Source: Emydura subglobosa | Lineage: Eukaryota; Chordata; Testudines; Chelidae | Direction of reading: 5' to 3' | Assembly: GCA_007922225.1 (NCBI GenBank) | Contig: ML679956.1 | Location: forward strand, 14,047,049 to 14,111,048 | DNA length: 64,000 nucleotides | In this document: positions 25,391 through 37,033 of the stretch, in pieces | Numbering within the stretch: the first letter of the stretch is position 1 | Layout of the letters: every line of letters begins with the position of its first letter | Translations under genes and position numbers: made by a program | The notes under the pieces: model-generated | Database searches by the model: none | What the model was told of the DNA's origin: nothing | The model's input: only the letters and a program-made list of their open reading frames with translations

Positions 25391-25787
25391 TATTAAAAAG
25401 TTTGGCAGGTGCCTGTTACTTTTTGTATAGATTTGATGATGGAAGTTTCTCCCTGTTCCCTGAGAAGTACACAAAGCAAAGAGCTTGTACAGAGGCTCTC
25501 CTTTAACAAAATCAGGCAGTTCAGCTGCCTCTTTTATGTCTATATTGAAAATTAAGAGAAGTGAGTGTTGATGAGAAATGCAGATTTGCAGACTGGCTGC
25601 CACAATAGCAGTATTTTAATCAAAACTAATCACCACCACAAGCAGTGTGAGTTAAAGAACTAAAATGACTAACAGCATATATTCAAGCTATCAGGCCTGT
25701 TAGTAATAAAAATGGAACAATGCTTCCCAATAAATATTTTACAAAGATCTTCAGACAAGATTTTTTGATTTTTTTTTTTTTTTTTTT

Positions 25788-25793
25788 TTTAAT
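25788..25793 (-). terminator. Candidate CNOT10 poly(A) signal
   Basis: ATTAAA on the minus strand about 130 bases after the CNOT10 stop, followed by an A-run in the same sense (a T-run on the plus strand, 25769-25790). A second ATTAAA lies at 25615-25620, about 300 bases after the stop. No canonical AATAAA on the minus strand was seen nearer. Weak evidence. Confidence 0.3.
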
Positions 25794-25919
25794 TAAAAAT
25801 GTACACAAACCAGCACATTCCAATATGCCTGGTATTCAGGTGGCTGAGAGACCGTTTAAAAAAAAATATACAAACTCCCAAGCCCTCCTCCACAGGGCCT
25901 GTCAGGTTACAGCAATACT

Positions 25920-26074
25920 TTACTTCCTTTGGACAGTGGTGAACGCTGGCATCTGAATGGGCTGGATAGGGTGGACTGGCTGAAATATTGGCTTCTTTCG
26001 CATATCAGTGTGTGTTTTCACTGAAGGGAGAAGCTGGTTTCTTTTGATGATCTGCAGTGCCAGTTGAGTGTTAC
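25920..26074 (-). CDS. CNOT10: CNOT10 last coding exon (C-terminus)
   Basis: Reading the minus strand, after the acceptor TTTTGTAG the exon gives [19 protein letters not shown] and ends FTTVQRK followed by TAA (25920-25922). This is the C-terminus of CNOT10, a TPR-repeat subunit of the CCR4-NOT deadenylase complex, where it pairs with CNOT11 and docks on the N-terminal part of the CNOT1 scaffold. The exon starts with GT, completing the glycine codon split with the previous exon. The open frame that begins at 26105 includes intron and should not be used. Coding part is 155 bp. Confidence 0.95.
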
Positions 26075-27554
26075 CTACAAAACAGTTTCTAGTTAAAATC
26101 CACATCTACATATGATAAACTCTTGAGGCACAAAGACTGGGCCAGAAAAATCTTGAAAAGTCATCTAGACACTCCCCTGCCAGCACTAGGTACCGTTCAT
26201 GCAACTCTGGTAATCCTTATGCTGCAGCTGGCATATGATATTTCATAATAATCAACACTGGTAAGTGGATGTCACCTACTACAAACACACATCAAACAAA
26301 AGGTAGAGGTGAAGCAGCAATATTAATCAATTCTAGCTGTTCCTAGCTATTAACATTATTATACCATTATGCCTTCAGGACAGACAGTTGATTTTTAGAC
26401 TTTAGAGTTGGAAGACTACTTCACACTTTATGCAGCCACCACGCCTCTACATCCAACTTGGGCTTTTTGTACAACCCTAGTACGTCTGAAAACACAAGCG
26501 TTCTTAGACCAATAATTACACTCCTTTGCCATCACTGATCTCTCAATCATCCTCACAGACATATTAAATGCAAACAAGTGAGACATCAAGGATACACACA
26601 GAAAATGTTAAAGCTAAGATTCCAACTTAATTCAGTCATGCTCAGAACTGGTCCAAATTCTTCAGACAGAAGTTTTCACTGAAAAATGGTCTTTTTAAAA
26701 AACAATATGAACTGAAAGTGTTTTATGTTTAACGAATTTTGAAAAGATCAGTTTTTTTATTCTCTCTCAGGGATAACATGAAAAAGAGAGGGGAGGCGAG
26801 TAATGAGAATTTCTGAAGTGATGTTTGTATAAAGAACTCTAGTCAGACTGAAAATCTATGCAACTTTGAGAAGGAGACCTGAAAAGGAAAACAAAATGGG
26901 ATTGTGCTCTTCTGCTCTGTAAATTAAGTAAATTAGTCAATACAGAAGGAAGGGTTTCCCAAAGTTTGCTTTAAAAAAGAAAATAACTTCAGGTCTTGTC
27001 TAGAGCTGTCAATGTAGTAGCTGTGCAGTCAAAGAAACCAGGCAAGCAAAATCTGATTAATTGAAAGGACATGATTTTTATTCAGACTATTTAAAATTTT
27101 GTTGGTGACACCTGTTTTTCCCTCAAAAGATGTCTTTGTTAGGAATTCAGTGATAAAAATAAGAAATCTGCCACTCAACATCTTAGTCATCCAAGAAAAC
27201 TAGAGAACATGAGACTTCAAATTATTTTGAAAATATAAATGGAAAAATCTTAAAGGAAAACTATCAGCTTAAGTCACTCTCCTGTCTGTTACAAGCATGT
27301 GTGTTACAAATAAAAATAGAACATAACATATTAAAAGATTAGAGAGGTGAAAAATTGAGCACCAACAGCACACTGTTCAGTTACTAATGCCCCAGTCCTG
27401 CGGATTGTTCTGCTCAGGGGGTCCCTTGTATCCAAAGTCCTGATGACTTCAGCAGGGCTTCATGTGGGTGGCTTGGGTGTGCCCATGAAAAGCAGCTCCG
27501 ATTCAGGGCCTTCCTTCCTGTTTGTGTGGGTCCTTCACCCAGAAACAGGGAAAT

Positions 27555-27870
27555 GAAAATGTTATTCACCTTACAGTAAGTGGAATCCTTTGAGATGTGT
27601 TGTCCACATACACATTGCACTACTGGTGGACATAAGCAGCACCCTGGGAGTCCTTGTGCTATACAGAAAAAGCATATATGGGCAGAGCGCACTGGTGCCC
27701 CCGTTTCCTCTTAACTGCAGAATCCCAAGGATAAGGATACCAAAGTTGAGGGATGGAGGGTGGGTTGTGGAATATGCATACGGATAACATCTGTAGGAAC
27801 CCCAGTTACTGTATGTTAAGTAACATCTCAATCGCTTTTGTGTAATTATCCATATGTATATTTCTCTACT
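27555..27870 (-). repeat. Right inverted terminal repeat and internal complementary region, DIRS copy 2
   Basis: On the plus strand 27560-27610 (CACCTTACAGTAAGTGGAAT then TTGAGATGTGTTGTCC) and 27790-27840 (CCAGTTACTGTATGTTAAGT, AACATCTCAATC) are mutually complementary with mismatches, and 27770-27785 together with 27845-27860 resemble the complement of the far left end at 33180-33213. The arrangement is the same as in copies 1 and 3 but more worn. Confidence 0.55.
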
Positions 27871-27889
27871 GGCAACTCCCAAGCAGTGG

Positions 27890-28660
27890 TCTTTAGAAGT
27901 GGTAGTTCAAAGTCTTTGAGAGCTTGCAGCAGTACTCTTCCACCTGCAGCATCCGATTTGGAGGCTTCTACTAAGGCGTAGCGCTTTGTGAAAGCGTGCA
28001 CAAAGCCCTAAGTGGCTGCTTACAGATGTCCAAAGAAAAGGGTATATTGTTCAGTGAAGCTACTGATGATGCTTGAGCTCTAGCTGAATGAACCCAAGGA
28101 ACCAAGTGGTTCTACTATGGCTACTTCAGAGCAGGTCTTGATGTAGTTGGAGACCTAGTTTGATAGTCTCGATGTTGATATGGCTGATCCTTTATTCTTT
28201 TTGCAAAAAAGAGACAAACAGTCTTGGAGAATATATTAATGGTTTTGTCCTTTGCAGGTAGAAGGTTAATACCTTCCTGCCATCTAAAGTATGTAGTGTT
28301 ATTTCTGGTCTTGATGCATGAGGCTTGGAAAAGAGTATTGGCAAGTAGAACTCAGTAAATGCTTTTGGCAGGAACTTGGGATGTATCCTTGAGATATCTT
28401 ATTGGATTGTGTAGGCAGGGTCAGTCATCAATACTTGGGTCTCACCTACCGTCTTGCTGATGTGATGGCAATCAGAATTGCCATCTTCACTGAGAGGTGT
28501 AAAAAGGAACAGGTAGCAAATTGTTCAAATGGTATGTTTGTGAAGGATGAAACTACTAAGTTGAACTACCATGGAATGAGGTGGGAATATTTCAACAGCC
28601 CCTTTAAACATTTAATCACAGGCAGGGGAGAAAATACTGTGTGTTCTTCCAGTGGTGAGT
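27890..28660 (-). pseudogene. Tyrosine recombinase remnant of DIRS copy 2
   Basis: On the minus strand the region continues the DIRS order between the RNase H position and the right terminal repeat. Short matches to copies 1, 3 and 4 can be followed, for example a DICKQPLRALCT segment (about 28000-28035) parallel to DICKATMWSSI in copy 3. Stops are frequent and I could not place the catalytic tyrosine. Confidence 0.45.
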
Positions 28661-29849
28661 GATGAGCTGAAATTGTCACCAGAGGAAGCTTGACTGAACT
28701 CAATGACAAATTATTGTGCTTGATTCTACAGATCAGCCTCCTACAGCACCAGCACCGTGTCCATTTTGGGAGGTAGGTTTTTCTTGTAGACTCCTTCCTG
28801 GTGTTCATATATTCCTGACTGGAGAACAACAGGAATATTTACTGATGACATCCACCCAGGTACCACATTATGAGGTGGAGGAATTTCAGGCCAGGATGTA
28901 GGATCTCTCCCTTGTTCTGCAGTATGAGGTCTGGGAATGGAGGTAAGGTCTTGGGTTGGGAAGCTGATAAGTATAGCAGGTCTGTGAACCAAAATTGGCA
29001 TGGCTGTGCCAGGGCTATCATGATCAGCTTGGCTGAATCTTCTTATTGAACCTTACAGAGCAGTCTTGATATCAGAGGGCAGGCATACCTTAACGTATTT
29101 GCCAGCGAGCCCTCGCTGATGCCTCCCCTACAACAAAATGTTCAACACTTCTGGTTACCCCATATGGCAAACAAGTCTATCTGAATGTGACCCCAGTATG
29201 AGATGTCCTAGAGGACAGTTCTTGATCTCCCACTGGTGATTCTGGAAGAAGTGCCTGCTCAGTTTGCCTGCCAATGTATTTTGAATGCCTGGCAAGCATA
29301 CTGCTGACAGGACAAACTAATGTATAATGTACCAGGTGCACAATCTGACAACCTCTTGCTGAGTAGAAGGGATCTCACTCTGCCTTGTTTTTTGATGTAG
29401 AACATGGTAGCTGTATTGTCAGTCATTATCTGTACTGATTGTCCTCCAATATTTTTCAGAAAAATCCTGAATGTTTTGCATACAACTGAGGTTGATGTGC
29501 ATCCTTGCTTCCTGTACCATCCAGACGCTTTGCACTCGGAGCAATTTTATGAGCCCCCTCATTCCCGTAGTGAAGCATCTTCAGCATGGTATGAGATGAA
29601 GGGGAGGAATGGAAAACAAATCATGTGGAGATGCTTGCTGGATTTTTCCAGTGTGTCGGGGATGACAGAACTAGAGGGAACACGAAGATGCAGGACTAAT
29701 TATGATTGTTGGATATGTTTATCAGCTTCAACCCTCTCTACAAGCAGTGGAAGTGAGTCAATCATATGGCGTCACAAAGGTGACAGAGGATACATGTCCT
29801 AGAAGCCATGAGACAGGTCCTTGCTATGTATTTGCATTTTGTTCCAATT

Positions 29850-30480
29850 GGCAGAGGAGGACCAGTAGGTTGTTGAATACATCCTGAGGGATATAAAACA
29901 CAGACTTGGTGGAATTTAAGACTGTTCCTATGAATTCAGTCTTCTGGACAGGAATCTGGCTGGATTTCTGCAGAGTGACTTTTGAAGCTAAGCTGTGAAA
30001 GAGCTTTAGTGTAAGGGCAGATGGAGCCTGAGACATGGTGAAGAGACTGTCCCTGCACAACTAGTTATCCAGGTATGGATATACCGTGAAGCCTCTCTTC
30101 CTGAGGTATGCTGCTACTACTGTGAGTGCTTTGGTAAATACTTTTGGGCAATTGAGAGATCAAAAGGGAAGCACTCGATATTGATAAAGTTCTTGGCCTA
30201 CCACAAATCTTAGTCATAAAACCATCATATAGGAAGTACCTGCATGGAAGTATGTGTCTTGATGATCGAAGGATGCTAACCACTCCCTTGATTACAGAGT
30301 GGGAATTACTGATGCTAAAGATTTCAACTTCTTTACAGATGCATTGAGTTATCATAGATCCAGGCTTGGTCACCATCCTACTTTTTTTTTTTTTTTTTTG
30401 GGGGGGGGGGGGGGGGGGAGAGATGAGAAAATACCCGCTGCAGAAGCATCTCCCTTGATACTGAGACGGAACCTTCTCTC
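29850..30480 (-). pseudogene. Reverse transcriptase remnant of DIRS copy 2 (YLDN, then stop)
   Basis: The minus-strand sequence at 30064-30075 reads TACCTGGATAAC, giving YPYLDN where an active enzyme has YLDD, and the next codon is TAG. Flanking sequence carries a worn QYRVLPF-type segment (about 30165-30185) as in copy 4. The T18-G19 tract falls upstream in the same region. Catalytic loss plus the stop make it clearly dead. Copy 3 has the same two changes. Confidence 0.65.
30382..30418 (+). repeat. Homopolymer junction T18-G19
   Basis: Eighteen T followed at once by nineteen G, inside DIRS copy 2. The G-run could form quadruplex structure, but a perfect T-to-G homopolymer boundary is also a place where sequencing or assembly commonly errs. 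Confidence 0.95.
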
Positions 30481-31453
30481 AATTGTGACAAGTAACAAAA
30501 GGATTTTGTTGTAAGAGGACCTAATGAGAAGGGTCCTTGAAAAGGAATGGGGTGGGGGAGTAGGTGACGTCTCAAAATGGAGAAAATATTCTGATGTTAT
30601 GTCACTGGTGTGAGATGATAGCTATCCAGGAATTCTGGAAACGGCATAAACTATCTCCAGAAGGTTGAGTCTCTGGAAATGCAGGAGTGGGTTTGAATCC
30701 TGGGAAAGTTCCATCAAAATTGATATTCACGGAACATGTATGTCTGTGCAGTATTAAAGATGGTTGCTGGTTGCCTCTTACACTGGAATCGCTGCAGTGT
30801 GTGTGTGTGTGGGGGGGGGGAGGGGTTCACACAGTTGCTGGTGTCAAAAGGGAGATGGGGCTGACTTTTGAGGTGTTTATGGTTGTCTCGTGCTCTCTTT
30901 TAGGTGCCGGCACAAACGCCCAAGAAACTGTAGAGTGACTCTCGAGTCTTAACAAATGAGGGGCCTTGTCAGCCTTAGAGCTGAAGAGTTCTGTCCTTTC
31001 AAACAGGAGATCTTCCCCAGCAGTTCAGACCTCACAAGGAAATCACAATCCTGGCAACCTGAACATCTCATGACTGGGCTACAGCCATGGACTGTTAAGT
31101 AGTGTTAGTTGCTTCCGGTATAGCTTGGAGGCTCCTCTTTGCTACTGTCTGACCCTCGAAAACCTGAGTTCTTCCCTCAATTCTGGTGGAATTCTGCAAA
31201 GGCTATAATCTTCTCATGTATTCTGAAGTCATATCATGCTAGGAGGACTCGATAGTTCATCACACTAAACTACAGCCTGGCAGAAGGGTTGTTTTTCTTT
31301 TTTTCCTTCTTCCATATAAATCATGTCTTTATGGTCATGATCTCAGTGTGAATCTGATTTGTCTTGTTTTCATTAACTGCAGTCACCAATAGGGCGGAGT
31401 GGACTGGGTAGGCATAAAAACATGCTGCCCCTTTTGGCAGCACTTGGTATTTC

Positions 31454-31786
31454 TTATCCTTTCCTGGAAGTGAGCATTACAGAGGCTGTGATTTGCCAAA
31501 CTAGTTTGGCCAAGTCCATGATTGCCTCATTCAGTGGAAGGGCTATTTTGCCTGAATTAGGGGAATGAAAAATGTCTAAGGCCCTGTGTGTTTTCTCTAG
31601 CACTTCCTCTATGGGTATATGGATAGCTTCTGTTACCCCTAGTTCCTGAAAGCCCTTAAAGTTATCTAACTGGGGGGTATTTGGGGGGATTATTACCTCA
31701 TCTGGAGTTGAAGAGGACAGGGTTACTGATGCTGCAAATTCCTTCAGCTGTGGGAGGTTCTCAGATTGCTGGTTGTGGTTTTGCAA
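31454..31786 (-). pseudogene. gag-like remnant of DIRS copy 2
   Basis: A 110-codon open piece on the minus strand with HRALDIFHSPNSGKIALPLN and EAIMDLAKLVWQITAS. Equivalent phrases occur in copies 1 and 4 upstream of the reverse transcriptase. It is the longest surviving gag-like frame of this copy but is only a fragment; function inferred from position. Confidence 0.6.
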
Positions 31787-33956
31787 GATGGAGTATGGTC
31801 AAAGGAGGTTGAGAAGGAATTGGATCAGAGTCCAGTGCACCAGCATCAGAGCTGGAGGGTTATGGACCAGAAAGATGAAGATCCTTGTAGTTTGGTCTTC
31901 CTTTGCACTAAGCATGGGCTACAATAGGGCCACACATTGGCATTAACGCATATGGGCCTGGTGGCCAGCGGGTGGGGCCTATCAGGGACCTTCCCTTTAG
32001 GCAGGCACATCCCAGTATCTGATGCTGGAGGAGGGACAAGAACGCCTACTGGACCAGTGTGATGGTAACCATCTTGGAGAGTAAACATCCCGTTCCAAAT
32101 AATCAGCCTCCAATGAGATGGGGAGGTCATATTCAATATCTGTTGGGGAGAGGGAATGGGTGTCCTTTGGCATAGGTGGGGCTGGTAATTCCCCACTTAG
32201 TGCCACCATGATCTGCAGTGTTGTTGAAGGCTGTGGTGCAGATAGTGAGAGAGACTCTGGATCAGACTATATCAAAAGGTCTGTCAGTGCCGTGAACCTT
32301 TGGGGGCCTCAAGTGCTGGTGTGGTGTCCTCCTCACATCAGCAGTAATGAAGATGAGGGCAGCCTTAGCAGTGCCGAGGGGGTGGCAGCAGTGTGTTGTC
32401 TTTGGCTGTCCCATGGTCATGGAAGGAGCCAGAAGATGGTTTACCCAGTGCCATCTTCTCTTGATCATGTGAGAAGCCTGATGTTGCATCATCTGGTCCA
32501 GTATGGACTTGAGCTTTCATGGTAAGCAAACGGGTCAGGAAGTTTCTGATGACAATCAGTGCCATGGAGAGGTCTTACATTCACGAGAAGTTCCTCTCAG
32601 GCTCGAAGCTCTCCGGGGCTTACCCAAGGCTTTGGGCAGTCTTTGTGTTGAAGGAGCTAGTAGGCTCTTCAGTTCCAAAGTACAGAGGGGTCAGAAGACC
32701 CAGGATTTGAGGCTGCTCTCATGGATTTGTTCATAAGAAAAATTTGTAGGCATGCCTTCCTGTCCTCTTTTGTACAGGTAGTAAAGGACTTACAAATTGT
32801 ACATTTCCTGGGGACAATAAAGGCATTTTGCATGATCATCAGTTATAAGGATGGCCCCTTTGCATGTGAGGCAATACTTAAACCCAGGAGACTTAGATGA
32901 GATCATCCTGGAACTTGACTAAGTCACACGAAGCTAAAATTTATCTAACCATAATATACTGTTAAACTATTAAAAACTGTCAAAACTATGCAGTAGCAAG
33001 TTGCTGGCAATTGCACAGGCAGCGAGCTCCAGCTGAAACCAGAGGTGATGAAAAGGAATGGAGGAGTGTGGTGCGCTCTGCCTTTACATGGCCTTGATAT
33101 GGAGCACGAGGACCTTCAGGGCACACCTGAGAGGCTTAGATGCTGCTGCCTAAATACTCTGAACTCAAGTGCGTGAGACAAATATGCATATGGACAAGCA
33201 ACTGAAGGAGACTACTAAACTGAGGACAACTCATGGGTACTAAACGCATTTTTGGAAGCTTAAAAGGTTTCAAGTTGGTGTCACTTAAAAAGACCTCACC
33301 AATTTTTTAGGACTTCTTTACACAAAGGTGCAAAAAAATGCATAAACTTTCTCACCATTCAATCTCCATAACTCACTAACTGATAGGATTTTGCTCAAAC
33401 TTTCCAAGACAAATTGCTTTTGAACAGACACAATGCATGGAAAATGTCAGCCCAGAAGATGAATGCTTTGGGAAGTTAGGAGTGTGTAAGAACAGATTTA
33501 CACTAGACATTGTTTTTAAGTCTTAACTACTGCAGGCACTGCCAGCCAGCTGTGTAATTTAGACTACTAGTCCTTGTGCCAAAATATGTATTTATCAGTT
33601 ACGCAGGAAACATAAAAACTTAGAGAGCAAGTAATGACACCATGTAAAAATGTGTACAGACACACACACGCACACGAAGCAAGGACAAAAACTTTTGACT
33701 AGAAATATGGGGAACAATTAATTGCACACAACCTGCACCACATATTTGAACTCAAAATCTAAATAGACAGTATATTTCTGATATTATTAAAGACTTTATT
33801 CTACTGCTTTCGCTTCAAAAGTTGGGAGATTCCTTGGTAAAGTTTGCAGTAAGGCTTAAAATAATAATTAAATGCAAACAGCAGGAGGAGCACAGGGAGC
33901 TCCAATCAACACAAAAGGAGTTAAAATTGTTTCGAAAAGTTGCTAAAATTATTTAC

Positions 33957-34032
33957 CATTCTGTAGTTCGAGATATACAGCCAGTAGAATAGCCTCTGGC
34001 GGAATCTCTTTGGGATGGATCAGTGAAGAAGC
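33957..34032 (-). CDS. CNOT10: CNOT10 coding exon ([20 protein letters not shown])
   Basis: A 76-bp exon on the minus strand, acceptor TTGGGATAAG, donor GTAAATAA. It encodes 25 residues beginning [20 protein letters not shown] and ending LQN plus one base of the next glycine codon. The peptide matches the TPR-like C-terminal part of CNOT10, and phases fit both neighbours (phase 0 in, 1 base carried over). Too short for an open-frame search; found by looking for the missing protein segment between flanking exons. Confidence 0.94.
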
Positions 34033-35011
34033 CTTATCCCAAAATAAAAGAGAAAAAAGTTAACAGGTAATTCAACAAGGAGGAAAATACCAGTTGACAG
34101 GATAGTTTTAAAACAGGGCAATAAACTAAGGTAATATTTTTTTACATATAAATATCTGTCATCAGCTCCATGTATGCAGAGGTTGACAGATGATTTGCCT
34201 TATAAGACTATTTCATACCTCTACTCAGAGACAATCTGATTTTTACATACATACATAACAAATATGAGAAATTTCTGAGCCAATCTACTCTGTTTGTTTT
34301 TTCTTGGAGGGGTGATTTCCCAGGTGAGCAATTCGACAAAAATCTCACAGGACCAGATCCTCAGTTACGAAGCTAATGAACCTATTCAGGTGTACACCAG
34401 CTAGGAGCGGTCTCTATTCTCAACATGCAGCAATTTAGAAATACAGTGAAATGTCATTGTCCCAGCCAATCAGAGTGCAGGAATACTGTACAGTTATTTA
34501 GTTCCCGGTGGTTCCAGACTGGTTGCCAATATGATTTGTATAGATGTTTATTTCTCAATAACTGTATAGTATTTGACTCCCCATACTGTGATCGACTGAC
34601 AGACTGAGTCAGCATACCAGAATTTCATGATCACAGTACAATTATTTCCCAAAATTGTGTGGTAAATATGCAGCTCTCTGATCAGTCATTCTAATCTCTC
34701 TGATCTGACTGGCTCCTATACCCTTTCAGCCAAAACAGAAAAAATTTCAAGATTAACATTCAAAGAAAAACTCCAAGGGCTGTCAAGCCTCTGAAAGGGA
34801 ATATGTTATTAACTATTTGACTTATTTCCCTCCTTCTTATCCTTCGCCCTCAACTTCCTTCCTTCTCCAGGTCAGCAAGCATCATTGTTGTATGTGTTTA
34901 TATTGTTTACACTGGAAAAAACCCAGCCCTTCTCCTATTCAGTTTTGAAACGTGTAAACCATATTGTAGATATTCATACAAAAGCCTTGCTGAGTTATGA
35001 GGAAAGGAAGA

Positions 35012-35165
35012 AAAAAAAGGATAAAAAGGAACGATGAGGGGGGAGGAAAGGCTATGATTTAAAAAAAAAAAAAAAAGTCTCCCTTCCAGAAGTTACTCTG
35101 AATTTCATTTTTAAGTGTGAACATTACATATTTCCAGTACAACAATGAAGATGCTTCCTGCTAAT
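35012..35165. repeat. Local duplicate, copy A (partner at 36580-36720)
   Basis: The stretch including GGAGGAAAGGCTATGATTTA plus an A-run (35042-35070) and TTTAAGTGTGAACATTA with TTTCCAGTACAA (35110-35145) is repeated in the same order and orientation at 36580-36720, 1.57 kb away in the next CNOT10 intron. No known repeat family recognised. Confidence 0.7.
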
Positions 35166-36579
35166 TCACTATTCATCAGTTAGTAGACCAAGGCCTCCAA
35201 ATTTATTTGCTGCCTATAAATCCCTTAGCCTTACAGTTTGTTCAGCCCAAAATACAGCTATTACTTCACTAAAAAGGGAGCACACACAGGTTATATTAAT
35301 TGAACTTATACAAGTGCATTTGGTTTAACAATCTCCCCTCCCATATATAAAAAACTCTGGTCCAAGAGGTCCAGTTAAAAAGACTAAACTGCAACTTGGG
35401 TAAGTGCTATTTTGTCATTTGATTTGTCCTATTTTTCTCTCCAAGAAATAAAATCCATTGTTTTTCTAATCGGATTCATTCAGTGTTGAACACAGAAAAT
35501 AGTCTGTCTATCCATCCATTTAAATATGCACAGTGAAGTCATTCTACATGTCCTGTCTTTCATGGGGTAGCTATATGTAGCACCCAGTGACCTGGATCTG
35601 CTCTATTGGAAGGAAGGAAGTGAACAGCTTTGAATAGCTTCAACTTCAGAGTAATGTTTTGGTGTGGAGAGTGGTAAAATTATGACAGCCTAAGCTGTTC
35701 TCTGCAGAGAACCTCTTTCAGTTTTACAGAGGGGAGAGCTGCTACACCAAGGGACTTGTGAGAAAAAAGGAAGAGGGAGTAAAAGCTAGAAAAACTGGAG
35801 GAAACTGAACTCCAAGGACAATTAACTCCCTCAGCCCCAGGAAACCTCCTACCCTTTCAGCACAAGTATTTGCCCATTTTTTGTAAATACTCCACAAGTG
35901 AAATTCTTGCATTGAAGCAACAGAAACGCGATGTTTGTGTTTAGGGGATTTTGATGTAACAGAAAATAGCTATAAAGCATCCCAACTTCCCACCACGGCA
36001 ATTGAGCTGCTTTACAGTAAAAGTGAATTAAAACCAAGTTTTAGTAGTTCAGTGTTTGGAATTCCAGAATGCCACAAAAGTTCTGCTTTTAAGGGCAATA
36101 AATATCTGTGGTTTTGGGAACAATTAAGTGCCAGATTAATTTTAAGCCCACCCACCAACAGTTCAAGGCAAATGTAGATAAAAAAGCTGAAATTACAGTC
36201 TTAATTGACTACTTTATAGAGTTAGATGCTTTTGGCTTCTCTTCTCTAGCCACCCCAGTGTTTTTTAAAACAATGAAGCTAAAAAGGATGTTGGCATGAG
36301 GGTTGACATAATTGAGAACAACTTCATTAGAAGAGAAGTTAATCCAGAACAGCTCCTATTTCCAGAACAGCTTCTCTGAAATAGTTCTAGCCCATTGTAT
36401 CAATATGCATTTAGATAATACAGTTGAGAAATACACCCAAACAGACAAACAGCTTTGAAATCAGATGAATACATAAAGATGTGTGATTAAAATATTATTG
36501 CAAATATTTTTCAGGCTTCTCTTCTAGTTGAAGACATATAGCAAGTTTTAAGATAGGTTTCTAAAGGTATGTTTGAGAA

Positions 36580-36720
36580 TCCTAGGAAGGATAAAGGGGA
36601 AAGATGATGGAGGAGGAAAGGCTATGATTTAAAAAAAAAATTTTTTTTTTGAGGTTTAATTTTAAAGTGTGACCATAAATATGTCCAGTACAATGACAAA
36701 GATGGCTCCTATATAAGGGG
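36580..36720. repeat. Local duplicate, copy B (partner at 35012-35165)
   Basis: Shares a 29-base perfect word (36612-36640 with 35042-35070) and a diverged continuation with copy A. It ends about 50 bases before the exon at 36768-36895 on the intron side of the donor. Confidence 0.7.
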
Positions 36721-36767
36721 TGCTGAGGGAACTGTACATAAAGCTGTCTTGGGGTTTGTTTCTTCAC

Positions 36768-36895
36768 CTGGTGGAGGCACTTGCGAGCCTTGTCATATTC
36801 ACTTCGCAAGCAGTAAGCACTGCCAAGGTTAAACAACATCATTGTTCGTGCAGAAGTGACTGAACTGGGATAACATTGGGGTGTTTGCTTGCCAG
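36768..36895 (-). CDS. CNOT10: CNOT10 coding exon ([20 protein letters not shown])
   Basis: A 128-bp exon on the minus strand, acceptor TTCTTTCAG and donor GTGAAG. It reads [20 protein letters not shown] and continues [19 protein letters not shown] to LHQ. The [19 protein letters not shown] stretch is a tetratricopeptide repeat helix pair and is nearly identical to mammalian CNOT10 as I recall it. The first two bases complete a serine codon from the 36-bp exon upstream. The 86-codon open frame covering it runs into intron at the donor. Confidence 0.95.
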
Positions 36896-36997
36896 CTGAA
36901 AGAAAAAAATTAAAATTATTTCACGCATTTGATTTCATTCCACACAGTGGCAAGACAAAGGCCTGCATTACTGCTGGATTCTGAAGCTATTACTTAC

Positions 36998-37033
36998 AAG
37001 ATTCCATGACCTCATTTTCTCCTTTGTCTGACC
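36998..37033 (-). CDS. CNOT10: CNOT10 36-bp exon (SDKGENEVMES)
   Basis: A very short exon between acceptor TTGTCTCTACAG and donor GTAAGTA. It encodes SDKGENEVMES with split codons at both ends (two bases of a glycine at the start, one base of a serine at the end). The acidic peptide lies in a non-TPR linker. Its length is a multiple of three and the flanking phases are equal, so skipping it would keep the frame; it is a possible cassette exon. Confidence 0.9.

Larger units (their letters stand above)
18693..25600. other. Intergenic region between convergent TRIM71 and CNOT10
   Basis: About 7 kb separate the inferred 3' ends of the two genes. It contains a MIR-like fragment (19050-19175), an antisense CR1 fragment (19351-20165), a short MITE (24117-24370) and a CR1 tail (25335-25390), annotated separately. 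Between them (20166-24116 and 24371-25334) I see no exon, RNA gene or recognisable repeat, only short open frames without domains, an AATA run near 22110 and a C-run near 24905. Confidence 0.6.
27555..33213 (-). mobile_element. DIRS-type retrotransposon, copy 2, decayed
   Basis: A 5.7-kb element in the same orientation as CNOT10. Its right end (low coordinate) reads TTATTCACCTTACAGTAAGT on the plus strand, the complement of the outer right end of copy 1, with an internal complementary region at about 27765-27870. The left end lies near 33213 (GCATATGGACAAGCAACTGA). Remnants run in DIRS order on the minus strand: gag-like (31454-31786), reverse transcriptase (about 29850-30480), RNase H (position only) and tyrosine recombinase (about 27890-28660). 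Every frame is broken. The copy looks more diverged from copies 1 and 3 than they are from each other, judged by eye. A T18-G19 homopolymer junction interrupts it at 30382-30418. Confidence 0.78.
26075..33956 (-). other. CNOT10 intron holding DIRS copy 2
   Basis: A 7.9-kb intron between the last two coding exons. DIRS copy 2 fills about 27555-33213. The flanks (26075-27554 and 33214-33956) have no recognisable exon, RNA gene or named repeat. Confidence 0.8.
34033..36767 (-). other. CNOT10 intron
   Basis: A 2.7-kb intron between the 128-bp and 76-bp exons. Apart from the local duplicate pair (35012-35165 and 36580-36720) and simple A-runs I see no gene or named repeat. Confidence 0.8.
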
